From Lathyrus oleraceus (lineage: Eukaryota > Streptophyta > Magnoliopsida > Fabales > Fabaceae): a stretch of DNA of 64,000 bases. The stretch is taken from positions 89,761,391 to 89,825,390 of the forward strand of contig NC_066580.1 in the NCBI RefSeq assembly GCF_024323335.1. Reading direction: 5' to 3'. Positions 1 to 10,118 of the stretch are shown in pieces. Under the pieces are notes generated by a model that saw only the letters and a program-made list of their open reading frames with translations, did no database searches and had not been told where the DNA came from. Position 1 is the first letter of the stretch, and the number at the start of each line of letters is the position of its first letter. The position numbers were made by a program, and so were the translations under genes.

Positions 1-671
1 GATTCAGCCTGGTCCATCTCGCCAGCTTCTCTTTTGGCTTTTCGCCTTCTTTGCTCTCTTCTCCACTGAGATCTCGTCATAGGATTCTTTCCTTTATAGT
101 TTTTGGATACATGTGCGGTCCTTTTGTCGGACCGAAATTCCTGGCGGTAAGCCAGCGACGAACCTATTTCAACCTCGAAGTTCTGCCACTTTCCATGAAC
201 GTGTTTCTTACCCTCGGTCTGCTTGACCCACTTCGCATTTGATCCTTCAATGATTGGCTTAAAGGTTATGGGTTAGAAATTTCGCCCAGCTTGCTTGGTT
301 TCGCTCAACTTCACCATAGGGCGCTTGGGATCAGGATATCTCCTGGGATCGAAAAGCCTTTTTGGCTTACCCGCTTGATTATTGTGGATGGCTTTACGAC
401 CATTTTGGTGATTCACTCTCCTAACCCCTTCCAGATTCTGGGATGCCCTATTGTCGAAGACAGCACTGCACCCGAGGCATATCATAACTTTCGATTTCTT
501 CTTCTGACACCTTCAGAGGAAGTCCGACAGTGTTTCTTCCTCCTGAGGGAAGGCGATCTTGTTGTATTCCTCTTGTCGACATTCATCATCGACTTCCATG
601 GAGACTTCTCGAGATGCCTCCACCATATTAACTTCCATGTGGATATCCTCAATAATATCCAACCTTTGGAA
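1..671 (-). pseudogene. gypsy gag to protease linker, truncated by window edge
   Basis: Minus-strand translation continues the polyprotein past a stop at 672. Positions 485-273 give a basic segment with RLFDPRRYPDPKRP. Positions 240-1 read through NYKGKNPMTRSQWRREQ, a motif found between gag and protease in plant gypsy polyproteins. Frames change at least once, so this is decayed. No protease active site appears before the window edge. Confidence 0.55.
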
Positions 672-2135
672 CTATTTTTGAAGGCTATCAGTGGCCTTGT
701 CCAACTGAATGAAATTATCAGTGGTTTCTTTAGTGATCATCACTAACTTTGAATTTCCAACACCCTCGACACCTGAGGCTTCAACATCTTCTTTGTTGGC
801 ATCCTCTGAACCCCTTTGGGAGAAATCGTCAAGAGGTGCCTGCTCGAAGTACTCGTGTACTATAACCATGACAAGCCTATTGTCAAAGTCTTCAGTAACT
901 TCGGTCATACAGAAATCATCAGCAACTTCCATGAAATTCATCTCCTCTGGCTCAATATAATGAGCTTCAGCAATTTCTAGAGGATCGGAGTCAATTTTCA
1001 TCTGGCTCCGTGTCTTATCACCGAACTTGAGTCTTCCCTCCTGGATTTCATTCTGCACCAGATCCCTGGAAAGAAAACATTGAGACGTTTTATGACCCAA
1101 AAAACTATGGTATTTACAAAACCCTCGTTTCTTTCTTTGTTCTAAAGGGGGTACTTTAGCACCTGGAGGTACTATCATCTGTCCATCTTTGACTAGTAAG
1201 TCAAAGATTTCATCACATTTTGTAACGTCGAATGTGTATGTTTTCTTAGGAAACCTGTCATTCTTTTCAGGTTCGACAGGGTCTTTCCCGTTGGAAGGAG
1301 TTAAAACTTTGCACACATATGGTGGCCCTTGCGTCAATTCAGCAAGGTCGATCTCAGTATCGTCGAAGTTTGGAACTTCATGATATGAATCTTCGTCATC
1401 TTTCCTGAAATCGACATAAGCCACCCTTTTACCTTTGTTCGTCCTAGCCTTTTCTTCTTTTAAACGTTCTACCTGTCGAACATTGCCAGCCAACTGGGCC
1501 ATATCCCTTAGGTATTGAGTATCTAATTTCTTTCTAATCAAATAGTCAAGGCCCCCAGCGGCCATTTCGACTAGTTCATGCTCTGGTACTTGCGTTAAAC
1601 ACCTGTCTTTGAGTAGTCGAAATCTATTTAGGTAATCATCAATTGGCTCTGTGAATTTCTGTCGGACACTAGCCAACTCTTTCAAACTTATCTTTGTTTT
1701 CCCCATGTAGAACTGTTCATGGAACACTCTTTCCAGTTGGTTCCATGAGTGGATCGAATTTTGGGGCAAAGTTGTGAACCATGTGAAGACATTCTTTGTA
1801 AGATAACTTGGAAAAAAATTTATCCGAAGACTCTCGTTATTTGACATATCTCTAGCTTCGATTAAATATCTCTCCACGTGTTCGACAGTAGACTCAGTAG
1901 TATCCTCAGCAAACTTGGTGAATTTGGGGATTTTGGTCCTCAGGGGTGCAGCCGTTTGTAGGACATATTCTGCTAAAGGTGACATATAATTTGGTCTTCT
2001 AAGGACAAAATTTACCCCATTTCGAACCATAATTCTTTCGACTATAGCTGCTTGGTTATTATTTGCTGCCACATCATCATGTCGAACTTGCCGTATGATA
2101 TCATCAGCATTTTGAATCCTGTTTACCATTAACAC
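672..2135 (-). pseudogene. gypsy gag core (capsid and zinc knuckle)
   Basis: This 487-codon frame carries the plant retrotransposon-gag signature: a helical block around residues 95-170 with FFPSYLTKNVFTWFTTLP and later VRQKFTEPIDDYLNRFRLL, then a charged segment. Near residue 340 is an RGFCKYHSFLGHKTSQC motif (CxxxH...HxxxxC), a knuckle variant seen in Tat-like gags. Gag builds the virus-like particle and packages the RNA. The frame is uninterrupted for 487 codons but is separated by stops from its N-terminus and from the downstream segment, so the element is defective. Confidence 0.85.
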
Positions 2136-2322
2136 CCTTGGTTCCCTGAGTACATGTGGTTCAATCCTAGGGGGTACTACTACTCCCCCTTGATTTTGTG
2201 GGATCTGGTTAATGGTGAGGTCTTCCTCAAACGTGGGCTCTTCTTAACCAATCCCTAGGCAGGGGATGCTGGTGTTGAGGTATACCAAGAAACTCAAACA
2301 TTCGAGCCATTTGTGATGTCAT

Positions 2323-2907
2323 CTATTGATTCGACTGAGTCATATTCTGAATTAGAGGATTCAACACAGTGGTCAAAGTTTGAATTAACATTTGAACCAT
2401 TTCATGATTGCTTTCGTCCATTTGTTGCCTCCATGCCGCTGCAGAATTATTGGTAAGAGTGGGTAGTTGTACTGGGTGTCTTAGACCTAACGCTTGATTG
2501 GTTCGACCTGCGTTTACCCCGGACCCTTGCACTGGTGAATTTATGTTAGCCGGCGATTCCGAAAAAGTAGAACCCATGTTCTGCAGATTAGCCATCACCG
2601 AAGTTGGCATTCCATACGGATGTTCTCGATCGCTAAATGGTATTGAGAAACCAGGGGGTACCAAAAACCTATTTTGGATATCCCTAATTGGTGAAGGAGT
2701 GTGAGGAGGTCCTCTAGGTCCACTGTAAGTTAGAATTGGTTCAGAATGGGAGATCAAATGCGTAGGCATCAAACTCACCATAGACGAAACTACTTCGGAC
2801 ACATGCGTTGTGCCCGTGTTTGCCCCTATCGAAGAAAAAGGGGGCACTATATTGTTAGTTGATGGATTTTGAGAATTTTGAGTTTCTGGCGGATTCGTAT
2901 TCGCCAT
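2323..2907 (-). pseudogene. gypsy gag, N-terminal region
   Basis: A frame of 194 codons opens with MANTNPPETQNSQNP and is rich in Asn, Pro, Ser and Thr, as in the disordered N-terminal gag extension of some plant gypsy elements. It starts about 140 bp after the primer site. It ends at a stop at 2323. The next gag frame opens at 2135, and the roughly 190 bp between them also hold gag-like residues broken by stops, so this is one decayed gag reading region rather than a separate gene. Confidence 0.65.
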
Positions 2908-3044
2908 CCTCGTCTTGGATTCTCTCCCTGTTCGTCATTCATCGTTTATGGCTATTTTACCACTTCTTAAAAGCATACAACGAATCTTTTCCCAAGCAAA
3001 TCTTAGCAATCATAAAATGTTACATTATATGTAACGTTAGCACT

Positions 3045-3063
3045 GGTCCCACTAGGGATGCCA
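3045..3063 (-). other. Putative primer binding site
   Basis: Minus-strand TGGCATCCCTAGTGGGACC begins with the obligatory TGG that pairs with a tRNA 3' CCA end, and it follows the LTR by 12 bp. I could not assign the tRNA with confidence. Confidence 0.5.
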
Positions 3064-3075
3064 ATTTATTTACCT

Positions 3076-3982
3076 TGAAACTTGGTAAACAACCGCCGAT
3101 CTTCCAAATTTCTAAATTTGGTTACTCGCAGGATCGATCAGATTGATCATAGGACATATGCTAAGTGTTACGTAAATGTGGTAGTAATAAATGATCAAAA
3201 CTAAATGTCGGATCAGCGTTTTAAAGGAAAACTAAGGAGAAAAGAAGGACTTAAACGAAAAAGAAAAGGTCTTAAATAACATTTAGAACTAGTAAAGAAA
3301 AATGAAGTAAACGACGGGAATTGTAAAGGATCGAAAATAATAAAGTAAAAAGTTTGCAAGTATTGGAATCTTAAGACTGTAAGGTAAAAGTTGAAGGGAA
3401 CGAAAGGATCTTGAATTTGCAAATTACAAAGTAAAAATAAAGTGTTTGAAAGGTAGAAGCAAGGAAGAATATTTCTGAAAAGAAAGTAAAGACAAATTTA
3501 TATTGCTTTGAAATGATTAAACAATGGTGTAGACAACGTACATTCTGCATTTTACAGTTCTTCTTCACACGAATACTTAGTAAATTTGCAGATTTTTGTA
3601 CACAATTTAACACACATTTTTCTAACACTAAGACACTATATTTATACTAAATCGAAATAACCGCTATGATGGCCCTTCAATCGTGTCGATACACGTGGCG
3701 CTCTGCATGCGCGTATTCGCTTATCCTGCTCCACGTGTGCCCTTGGGATTTCTGACGAAAGTGAACTTCCCTCCTTTATTTAAATTTTGAATCTTTAATC
3801 GAAAACCGTTTTTCAACCACTTCTTAAAGAACCGCTCCGAAATCTCAGCTATGAGCTTGATCTTTATCCAACCAGCTAAGTCGATTCTCCTCCAGTTGGT
3901 CAAATCACTTCTTAGTCGAAACCAGCTGTGCATATTTTCAATTTTGGTAATTTGGGATATGGGTCGAAAATATGAGCTAACA
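3076..3982 (-). repeat. 5' LTR of the minus-strand gypsy element
   Basis: On the minus strand it starts with TGTTAGCTCATATTTTCG (right end 3982) and ends GTTTACCAAGTTTCA (left end 3076), giving TG...CA ends and about 907 bp. The primer site follows 12 bp downstream. The outer end is clear. The inner end is the only TG-compatible position near the primer site and is less certain. A TATA box lies inside. Confidence 0.65.
3637..3646 (-). promoter_or_regulatory. LTR TATA box
   Basis: Minus-strand TATAAATATA sits about 340 bp downstream of the LTR start and would place transcription start near 3610. It is the best TATA match in this LTR. Confidence 0.45.
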
Positions 3983-4758
3983 ATAGGTCACTTTTATAAT
4001 GAATAAAAATCACAAAATTGTTGGTTAAGATTCCAAACATATCCCTGAAGGATCTTTCTAGACAATCAATAACATTGATCGAGAAAAAATTGGCTTAAAA
4101 ATTAAAATGAAAAAAAATACATTTAATAAAATAGATTTTACTTCAAAAATTAATTGGCCCGTTAAAATATGTACAATTTATTATAGTGTAACAATACATT
4201 CTCTTTTATTAATATATTACTTTTTCATTTAAAAAAATTATATGCTCCAACCATGAATTTTACCATAGTCGAACTAAGTGTGATGCCATTATGGGTATAC
4301 AAAACTCAATACAATAGAAAATTTTACTCCATATTTCATCAATTATCCCTTACTCCTACATTATAATTTTTTAGACCAAAATTCGCTCATAAATAAGTTA
4401 CATTTCAGAATTTTTCACTTTCACCTCACTCTCTCTCAAAGTCTTCCAAAATAGAAACTCGCGCCTTGCAAATCGGAACACATTTTTCAACTCTTCCAGT
4501 TCACAATTTACAAATTGCTACAGATTCAGTAAGTGTTTCGGTTTCACATGTTCATCGGAACTCAATGAAAAGGTTTTCCGATTATCAGTCTACACATCGG
4601 AACTCATTTGAGTTGTCTTTCGATTTCGATTTGGACAAAATTTTGCCAAAAGTCTTCCCAAAAGTGTTATGGTTTTTGAATTTTTTTTAACCAAAACTCT
4701 TTTAAATTATGTTAGAATTTATATTTTTTAAATATTTTTTGTTGTTGTTATTTTGATA
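3983..4758. other. AT-rich intergenic stretch
   Basis: No convincing gene. A CT-rich tract with CTCACTCTCTCTC near 4425-4440 and a 74-codon frame at 4466-4690 lie just upstream of the plant-mobile-domain pseudogene. They may be remains of its leader, but the small frame matches nothing I recognise. Confidence 0.4.
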
Positions 4759-5085
4759 GTGGCGCGAACACGAGGCAAAGACAATAAGATTCAAGATCAT
4801 GGTTTAGGACGGGATGCTCCATCGACGTTGGATGGTGAGGAACAACATATTGGTGCATTTGCATCCACAACACATCTGATTGGCTTTTCATGAGGGTCGT
4901 ACGATATGTCTCTTTTGGTAAAGTACGAGCAGCATGTCGCTTGACATTTATGGTTCAGTGAGGTAAGTAAATGACATTTATTTTATATTCAATAATATTT
5001 GAATTTTTAATGTTGTGTTTTATAATATGTGTACTTTTAATTGTATTCAGGATAGATGTCCGAAGAAAGACTTCAAGGTTGCAAG

Positions 5086-5963
5086 TAGAGCTGTCAAAAT
5101 GGGCTACCCGATCCTAAATGGGCCGCAGTCCTAGAAGGCCTAAGGCTTTTTAGGGCTGCGCCAAAAAAACTTTGTTGTAATATGGGCTCGAAAATTACTA
5201 CCCAGGCCCGACCCTAGATGAGATTCGGGCTACTCAACCCTAAACATGCTCTATTTAAATAAAAAAACCTGTAATATTTATTATAAATGAAATTAAAAAT
5301 TATATTATTTTAAGAATTTAATTGATATACACTGACAGTGTAAAGATTTTTTACACTGTCAGTTAATCACAACCATTGATTTATTTAAAATGTTTGACTT
5401 TTGTTTTAACTACTTAAAAAGTAATACAAACGGATGATTGTGATGCATTGATAGTGTAAAACTTTTTACACTGACAGTGCATAACAATTAATCTCTTATT
5501 TTAAACATAATATATTTTTAAGTACTATATTATCTTTATAAATATTATAATGTGTTTTTAAATATAACACATATATAATTTGTATAAAATAATACTCGAA
5601 TATTTAATATAAGAGAAACTAATAAAATATAAGGAAAGAGTGTTGATTATATTAATGTATAAAATTTAAAAGAGAAAGATTGAATAGAATAGAAATAAAA
5701 TTTAGTGAGATGAGAAAAATCGAATTGTTATTTTGGAGTAAGACAATATAAACATTAATATAATTTTTTTTAAAATTTATTGACATACGAGCCTAACGGG
5801 ATACCCACGGCCCACACGGACTAGCCCTAATGGGTAGCGGGTTTTTTAGGTCCGGACTAAAAGTACCTTGAAAATTATGAACACTAATTTTAAAGCTCAA
5901 ACCCTATGATTTTTCAGGCCTGACGGGCCGACCCATATAAGCTAACCCATTTTGGCAGCTCTA
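5086..5963. mobile_element. Non-autonomous hAT-like element, 878 bp
   Basis: Terminal inverted repeats are TAGAGCTGTCAAAATGGG at the left and, reversed at the right, TAGAGCTGCCAAAATGGG (one mismatch in 18). An 8-bp target-site duplication, GTTGCAAG left (5078-5085) and GTTACGAG right (5964-5971), matches at 6 of 8 positions. The 8-bp length is the hAT signature. There is no transposase frame and the interior is AT-rich. It splits exon 2 of the plant-mobile-domain pseudogene and carries a smaller foldback element inside. Confidence 0.85.
5325..5485. mobile_element. Nested foldback MITE
   Basis: The left end has ACACTGACAGTGTAAAGA followed by TTTTTTACACTGTCAGT. The right end carries the inverted counterpart GATAGTGTAAAACTTTTTACACTGACAGTG. 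The two ends fold on each other, and each end is itself a small hairpin. The interior is about 90 bp and non-coding. Exact borders and the superfamily are uncertain. Confidence 0.6.
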
Positions 5964-6399
5964 GTTACGAGATATGGGCTTAAGCTGACATTGAGGTTTC
6001 CACAAGCTCTTCCACCACGGATAAAGAGTTAGATTTCTAGGTTTGATTTATCTTCACTTCAGTGAATCAGTTTGACGAAGATAGACACAAACCTGGTATC
6101 CGTATTTGTTGAGAGATGACATCTAGAGACATCTTCATTTCACATGTCATTTGGGGAAATGAGCATTACTCTGGACAATGTCTTTTGTCTGGTTCATTTG
6201 CCCATCAAGGGAGTGTAAGGGAGCCCTGCAGATGTTACTGAAGAGGTTGTTGTTGATTACTTCTGAGTCATCTCTTTTTCTACTCCAATAAACATAGTTT
6301 GCATCCTTTATAAGTTTAAACAAATATTGTATCTCACTCCTAGGACATCTTATCTCTTTTCTATCATACTTTTATGTTTATATATTTACGGGATCTGAG

Positions 6400-6815
6400 T
6401 GACATTTTCCTGATCTCGAGAAAACAATGTGTTTAGGTGGAACATGTCTCTTTGTCAAATCAACAACATGATGTTTTTCATATGTAGTCAACCTACCAAC
6501 AAAAGAATGACCTTCTAATTTATTAGGTAAACTATGATTATGAACTCCACATTTTACATCAACCTTCCATTCAAACTCATCTTTCCCCGGAATCCACCTG
6601 ATTTTAAATTGACATCCATATTTTTTTGTCGCAATTTGTGTTCTACTATCAGTATCCTTATATTTCTCATCTTTATCACAACCAAATATTAATTTGTTAC
6701 TTCTCTCTTTCCTATTTCAGTATCTGAATGAGTGATAATAACAATTACTTTATTTCAGATTTTAACCTCTTTAATCCACCTTATCACCTCTTTTCGTGTT
6801 ACAAATCTTTAAACA
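6400..6815 (-). pseudogene. MULE / FAR1-related transposase fragment
   Basis: Minus-strand translation across two frames gives EVIRWIKEV and VIITHSDTE, then KYGCQFKIRWIPGKDEFEWKV, VDVKCGVHNHSLPNKLEGHS and FVGRLTTYEKHHVVDLTKRH. This is the FAR1-type DNA-binding region (C...HNH zinc-binding pattern) and linker of Mutator-like transposases and FHY3/FAR1 relatives. The MULE catalytic domain is absent and the frame is broken, so it is a remnant. It lies 136 bp from the plant-mobile-domain pseudogene and points toward it, and the two may be parts of one dead MULE. Confidence 0.65.
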
Positions 6816-7583
6816 GATGAAAAATCATCAGAAGTATCTAACATATTTGGTTTTTATCGAATATTTGTGGAGAAATTTCCATACCTACAACATAAAAAAT
6901 TGTTTAAAAAAAATTAACAAAGCAAATATAACATCATGATAAAAGAGTTTCAATACGCAAAATATCTAAATCAAATATTTTGTCTCCAAGTGTTCCGGTG
7001 AACATATAAACCGGAACACATTTGAAAAGTATTCCAATACAATGCATTTTTTCAGATAAAATCAAAACTCTATTGGAACTAATTTTGATATATATCATCT
7101 TGTGTAAAATCACCCAATAAGAAAAAAAAGCATACCAGAAGTCATTTTTAAAATCTTTCGATACAAATGTGCAATGCAATTTTTAGAAGTCTTAAATAAA
7201 TAGTAAAAATTAAAATGACAAATTAATTAAAAACATGCCAGAATAAAATTGACATTTTAAAGAAATTGTAAAGATATGAATATAACTTTAGGTACATGAA
7301 GTAAAATTTTCAACACAAAAAGAGAAAAACTCAAATACTTAAAATAAAGAAATTTAAGATTCAAAGTCTATGTGGATAATAGTCTCACATTGGTTGGTTC
7401 ACATTGGTTGGTAATGTAGAGACATAAACATTTATAAGTTAGAGAACTCATTCACCTATGGCCTTAAGATTTTAGATAAATATGTGGTGTGTCTCTCACA
7501 AAGATTTTACTCTAAAATAAATAGTTTCACAATATTCAATGCTCCCTTTTAAAAAACTTCCCGATGAATATTCAGAATCCTCT
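6816..7583. other. Intergenic, 3' flank of the SINA-like gene
   Basis: AT-rich with no gene recognised. Around 7377-7500 is a short direct repeat of CACATTGGTTGGT with nearby TTATAAGTTAGAGAACTC, a motif often seen in dispersed plant repeats. The 81-codon frame at 6934-7179 resembles nothing I know. Confidence 0.4.
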
Positions 7584-7754
7584 TCAGCGATTCCTGAGAA
7601 AGATAGTTGATTTCTCTTGGATATTATAGTCAGCAATTGTGTGGTTGTCATCTAGTTGCTTATTGCCAAATATCAAACGTTGATTCTTCACCGAAAGCCC
7701 TTCCTTCTCAAAAATCTTCATCTTCACATTGGATATTGTGTCTGAACTCTCCAC
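7584..7754 (-). other. Ubiquitin-like exon or ubiquitin gene fragment
   Basis: Fifty-six codons plus TGA align with ubiquitin from V17 (VESSDTI). They keep the equivalents of K27, K29, K33, I44 (in RLIF) and K48 (in NKQL), and the ADYNIQ motif. The C-terminus ends LRNR and lacks the di-glycine, so it could not be conjugated as ubiquitin. The first strand of ubiquitin is not encoded here. A TAG that doubles as the splice acceptor directly precedes the segment. It is either the third exon of the SINA-like gene or a ubiquitin pseudogene fragment lying downstream. Confidence 0.7.
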
Positions 7755-8992
7755 CTAGTAGAGCCACCTTCTAATCAATCCCCTTATGATGATTTCTATC
7801 AGCAGCACCATTGCCAACAAAATTCATTAATAATAAAAACACCAGTGAAACAAAAAAACAAAAACCCCTACAACATTTAATATGAGACTGATATTTCAAG
7901 AAAAGATCCAATCCATATAGATTCCTACTAACATTTTTTTCATTTGAAAAACAAATGAAATTGAAATGAAATGCTAGAGTACAAAATTAAAATGGAAAAG
8001 AAAACAACCAAAGTAATGAAAAACAAGAGATAGATACCTTAAGTTTTATGCGAATTTGTAGCGTGAGAATTTTCGAAGAACCAAAACAATCAAATGGGAT
8101 TAGAAGGAACTCTGGTGAAAGAGTTGCTAAATCAACCTCTAGGACATTCTTTGGTGAAGACTCTAACTTCAAATTGCATATCTCCGACCTTGCTAATATA
8201 TCATAACAATAATAGGTCCCGGAGGATTTAGGACCAATGTAGCTTATATTGATAGCATTTCCCATGCTAATAGTATTGATGTTGAGAATAAATAGTTTCC
8301 CATCATTTTCTTCTTGAAGAACAATGACTTCATCATTAGATTTTAAGAACGAGATGAAACAATGATCATAAGAAAATTTGATCATCGAATACCCATGCTT
8401 ACTGGTGAAATGGTTGGATAACAAATCATATGAAGCCACAAAGTCACAGCCGAAAAGAGGACATTTACATTGAACATAGATGCATTTCTCTTCATGATTC
8501 CTCTTCTCACTGTAACTTATTGTCACCATGCAGCCATGTTTTCTATTTATGCAAGATAACTTGATACATTTCAATAGATTGTCAAAGGCTTTACAATGTT
8601 TTAAGATAGTGTCTTCTGAACACTTGTCACACTTTTTCTCAAGTTTATAATCACAACAGGTAGAGCAAACAATATGTCCGTTATCACACTGAATTGGAAC
8701 ATAAAAGATAATCATTAAATTAGATTTTGAACCATCTGGGATAACTTTGTAAGGCTTGTTAGCATATTATGCAATTAAAAATATAACCAACATAAAACTA
8801 ATAATGCTCTCATATCATTATATATATAATCAAGATTATACAGAAACAACGTACCAGACATACAGGAATAGTTAAAGGTTGAAAACAAATGCAGCAATCA
8901 AAGACTCGTGGATCGGAAATCATCATAGAAACGGGGCTACTCTTATTATCATCTTTTGCGGATTCAACAATGTCTTCTGTGCATGGCTCCAT
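7584..8992 (-). CDS. SINA-like RING E3 ubiquitin ligase, three predicted exons, last exon ubiquitin-like
   Basis: Exon 1 is 8992-8855, exon 2 is 8688-8038 and exon 3 is 7754-7584. Introns use CTG|GTACGT to TTCAG|TGTG and AAG|GTATCT to CTAG|GTGG, all phase 0, giving about 319 residues. The RING spans the first junction, with ligands C33, C36, C47, H51, C54, C57, C66 and C69 all present. A SIAH-type zinc finger follows (about 79-145, with C...C, HEEKC, CPLFGC and HFTSKH), then a SINA-like substrate-binding region. Such proteins are E3 ligases that ubiquitinate partners bound by the C-terminal part. Exon 3 encodes [19 protein letters not shown] and on to LRNR, clearly related to ubiquitin from residue 17 onward. 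Exons 1 and 2 are strongly supported; joining exon 3 is inference. Without that splice, exon 2 reads on and stops at 7987. It is the only plausibly intact host gene here. Confidence 0.75.
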
Positions 8993-9302
8993 TGCACCGT
9001 TCTACTGTAGTGATAAAAAAAGTAATATATAAGTAAATATTAATACATTATACACCATTGCTAGAGTTACTTACATTTAGCCAAATACTAGAAGTAATAG
9101 AGTCCTGTAACCTCAGGTGTTGGCTTTTGGTCTTCTGTGGTCCTCTATTGCTTTTGGGTTCCCTACCCATTCATTTTCCTTCATTTTAAAGGCAATGAAG
9201 ACGCGCATTTTCAAGAAAAATAAATTAATGTTTTACCGTTTAATATATCTACTCATAATTTTTTTATGATTCACTAGTGCATCCGTTCGTATTCTTTTTT
9301 AG
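8993..9302. other. Upstream region of the SINA-like gene
   Basis: This would hold the promoter and leader of the minus-strand gene. I see no strong TATA box, only AT-rich sequence and a moderately GC-richer stretch near 9100-9200. Confidence 0.35.
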
Positions 9303-10014
9303 AATAATATTATTTTTCCACCATTTTTTTATACCAATATGTACGTCAGATATTATTCAGTGAATAATATTTTTAAAATAAAATAATATTAAAAACTTAT
9401 TTTGAATAAAAAATATTTATAAAAAAATATTTTTTAAAATTAATTTTATATAAAAAATGTTAATTAATTTTATTATTGCATTAACATAAAAATATTTTTA
9501 TTAACCATATATTTTTTTATAGATTATTAACCAACTTCACTACTTCATTAATCAATATAATATATAATCAAATTCTGACAATAATTTATTATTTAATTAA
9601 TAAACTTTAAAATAGAAAAAATAATAAATAGTAAAATAAATTTAGTTAATATTAAACAATTTTATAAACTAGTATTTATATAATATTAACCAATTTTATT
9701 TAGTATTTATTATTTTAAAATTTTAAAATTTAATTAACCAAATTATAAATTAATGTGAGATGGTTAATATTATGTATTTTATGGTAAATAAAATAATAAA
9801 ATTGGTTAATAAACTATAGAAAAATATGTGGTTAATAATATTTTTTTTGTTAATCCAATAATAAAATTGATTAATAACAAATGTTATATTTTTGTTATAA
9901 AATTATTTTTTTTATAAAATATTTTATTTAAAAAATATTTTTCACCGTTTAAATATGATTAACAGTATTTTGTGTAGTTATTGGTATAGAAAATGAGATG
10001 GAGGAATAACATTA
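9303..10014. mobile_element. Long AT-rich foldback element
   Basis: The two halves are inverted copies. Left TTTTTCCACCATTTTTTTAT with ACCAAT pairs with right ATTGGTATAGAAAATGAG followed by ATGGAGG. Internal pairs such as ATTAACCATATATTTTTTT against AAAAATATGTGGTTAAT continue the symmetry, so the arms are about 350 bp. There is no coding capacity. It resembles a large MITE or foldback. I found no clear target-site duplication, so borders are approximate. Confidence 0.65.
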
Positions 10015-10021
10015 CTTTTTT

Positions 10022-10118
10022 TTTATCATTATAACATCCATTTGTATTATTCTTTTATATTATTATAACATCCATTTGTATTATTCTTTTCTATTATTAT
10101 AACATCCATTCGTAACGA
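10022..10118. repeat. Tandem repeat, about three units
   Basis: Roughly 36-38 bp units built on ATTATAACATCCATTTGTA plus TTATTCTTTT; the last unit is partial and ends ACATCCATTCGTAACG. A related sequence (GCATCCGTTCGTATTCTTTT) lies left of the foldback element at about 9280. Confidence 0.75.

Larger units (their letters stand above)
1..3982 (-). mobile_element. Ty3/gypsy LTR retrotransposon, 5' part, cut by the window edge
   Basis: Read on the minus strand the order is LTR (3982 to 3076), primer site (3063 to 3045), then a gag open frame starting at 2907 and broken by stops. The sequence runs off the left edge before any protease or reverse transcriptase appears. The gag core has a retrotransposon-gag fold signature and a CxxxH...HxxxxC knuckle. 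The layout and the long N-terminal gag extension suggest a Tat-like lineage, but this is inference because no pol is visible. The 3' LTR would lie left of the window, so the target-site duplication cannot be checked. Confidence 0.85.
4759..6264 (+). pseudogene. Plant mobile domain (MAIN-like / transposon-derived) pseudogene
   Basis: Exon 1 (4759-4962) reads ARTRGKDNKIQDHGLG and then GSYDMSLLVKYEQHVA. It begins at GTG where a typical MARTRG start would have ATG. A canonical intron follows (GTAAGTAA at 4963, TTTGTATTCAG ending 5050). Exon 2 is split by a hAT-like insertion at 5086. After it (from 5972) the frame resumes as GLKLTLRFPQALPPRIKS, HLETSSFHMSFGEMSITLDN and VFCLVHLPIKG, the core of the plant mobile domain (aminotransferase-like PMD family). 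At least four in-frame stops make it non-functional. PMD genes occur as host MAIN/MAIL genes and as cargo of Mutator-like and LTR elements. The nearby FAR1-type fragment favours a transposon origin, which is inference. Confidence 0.7.
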
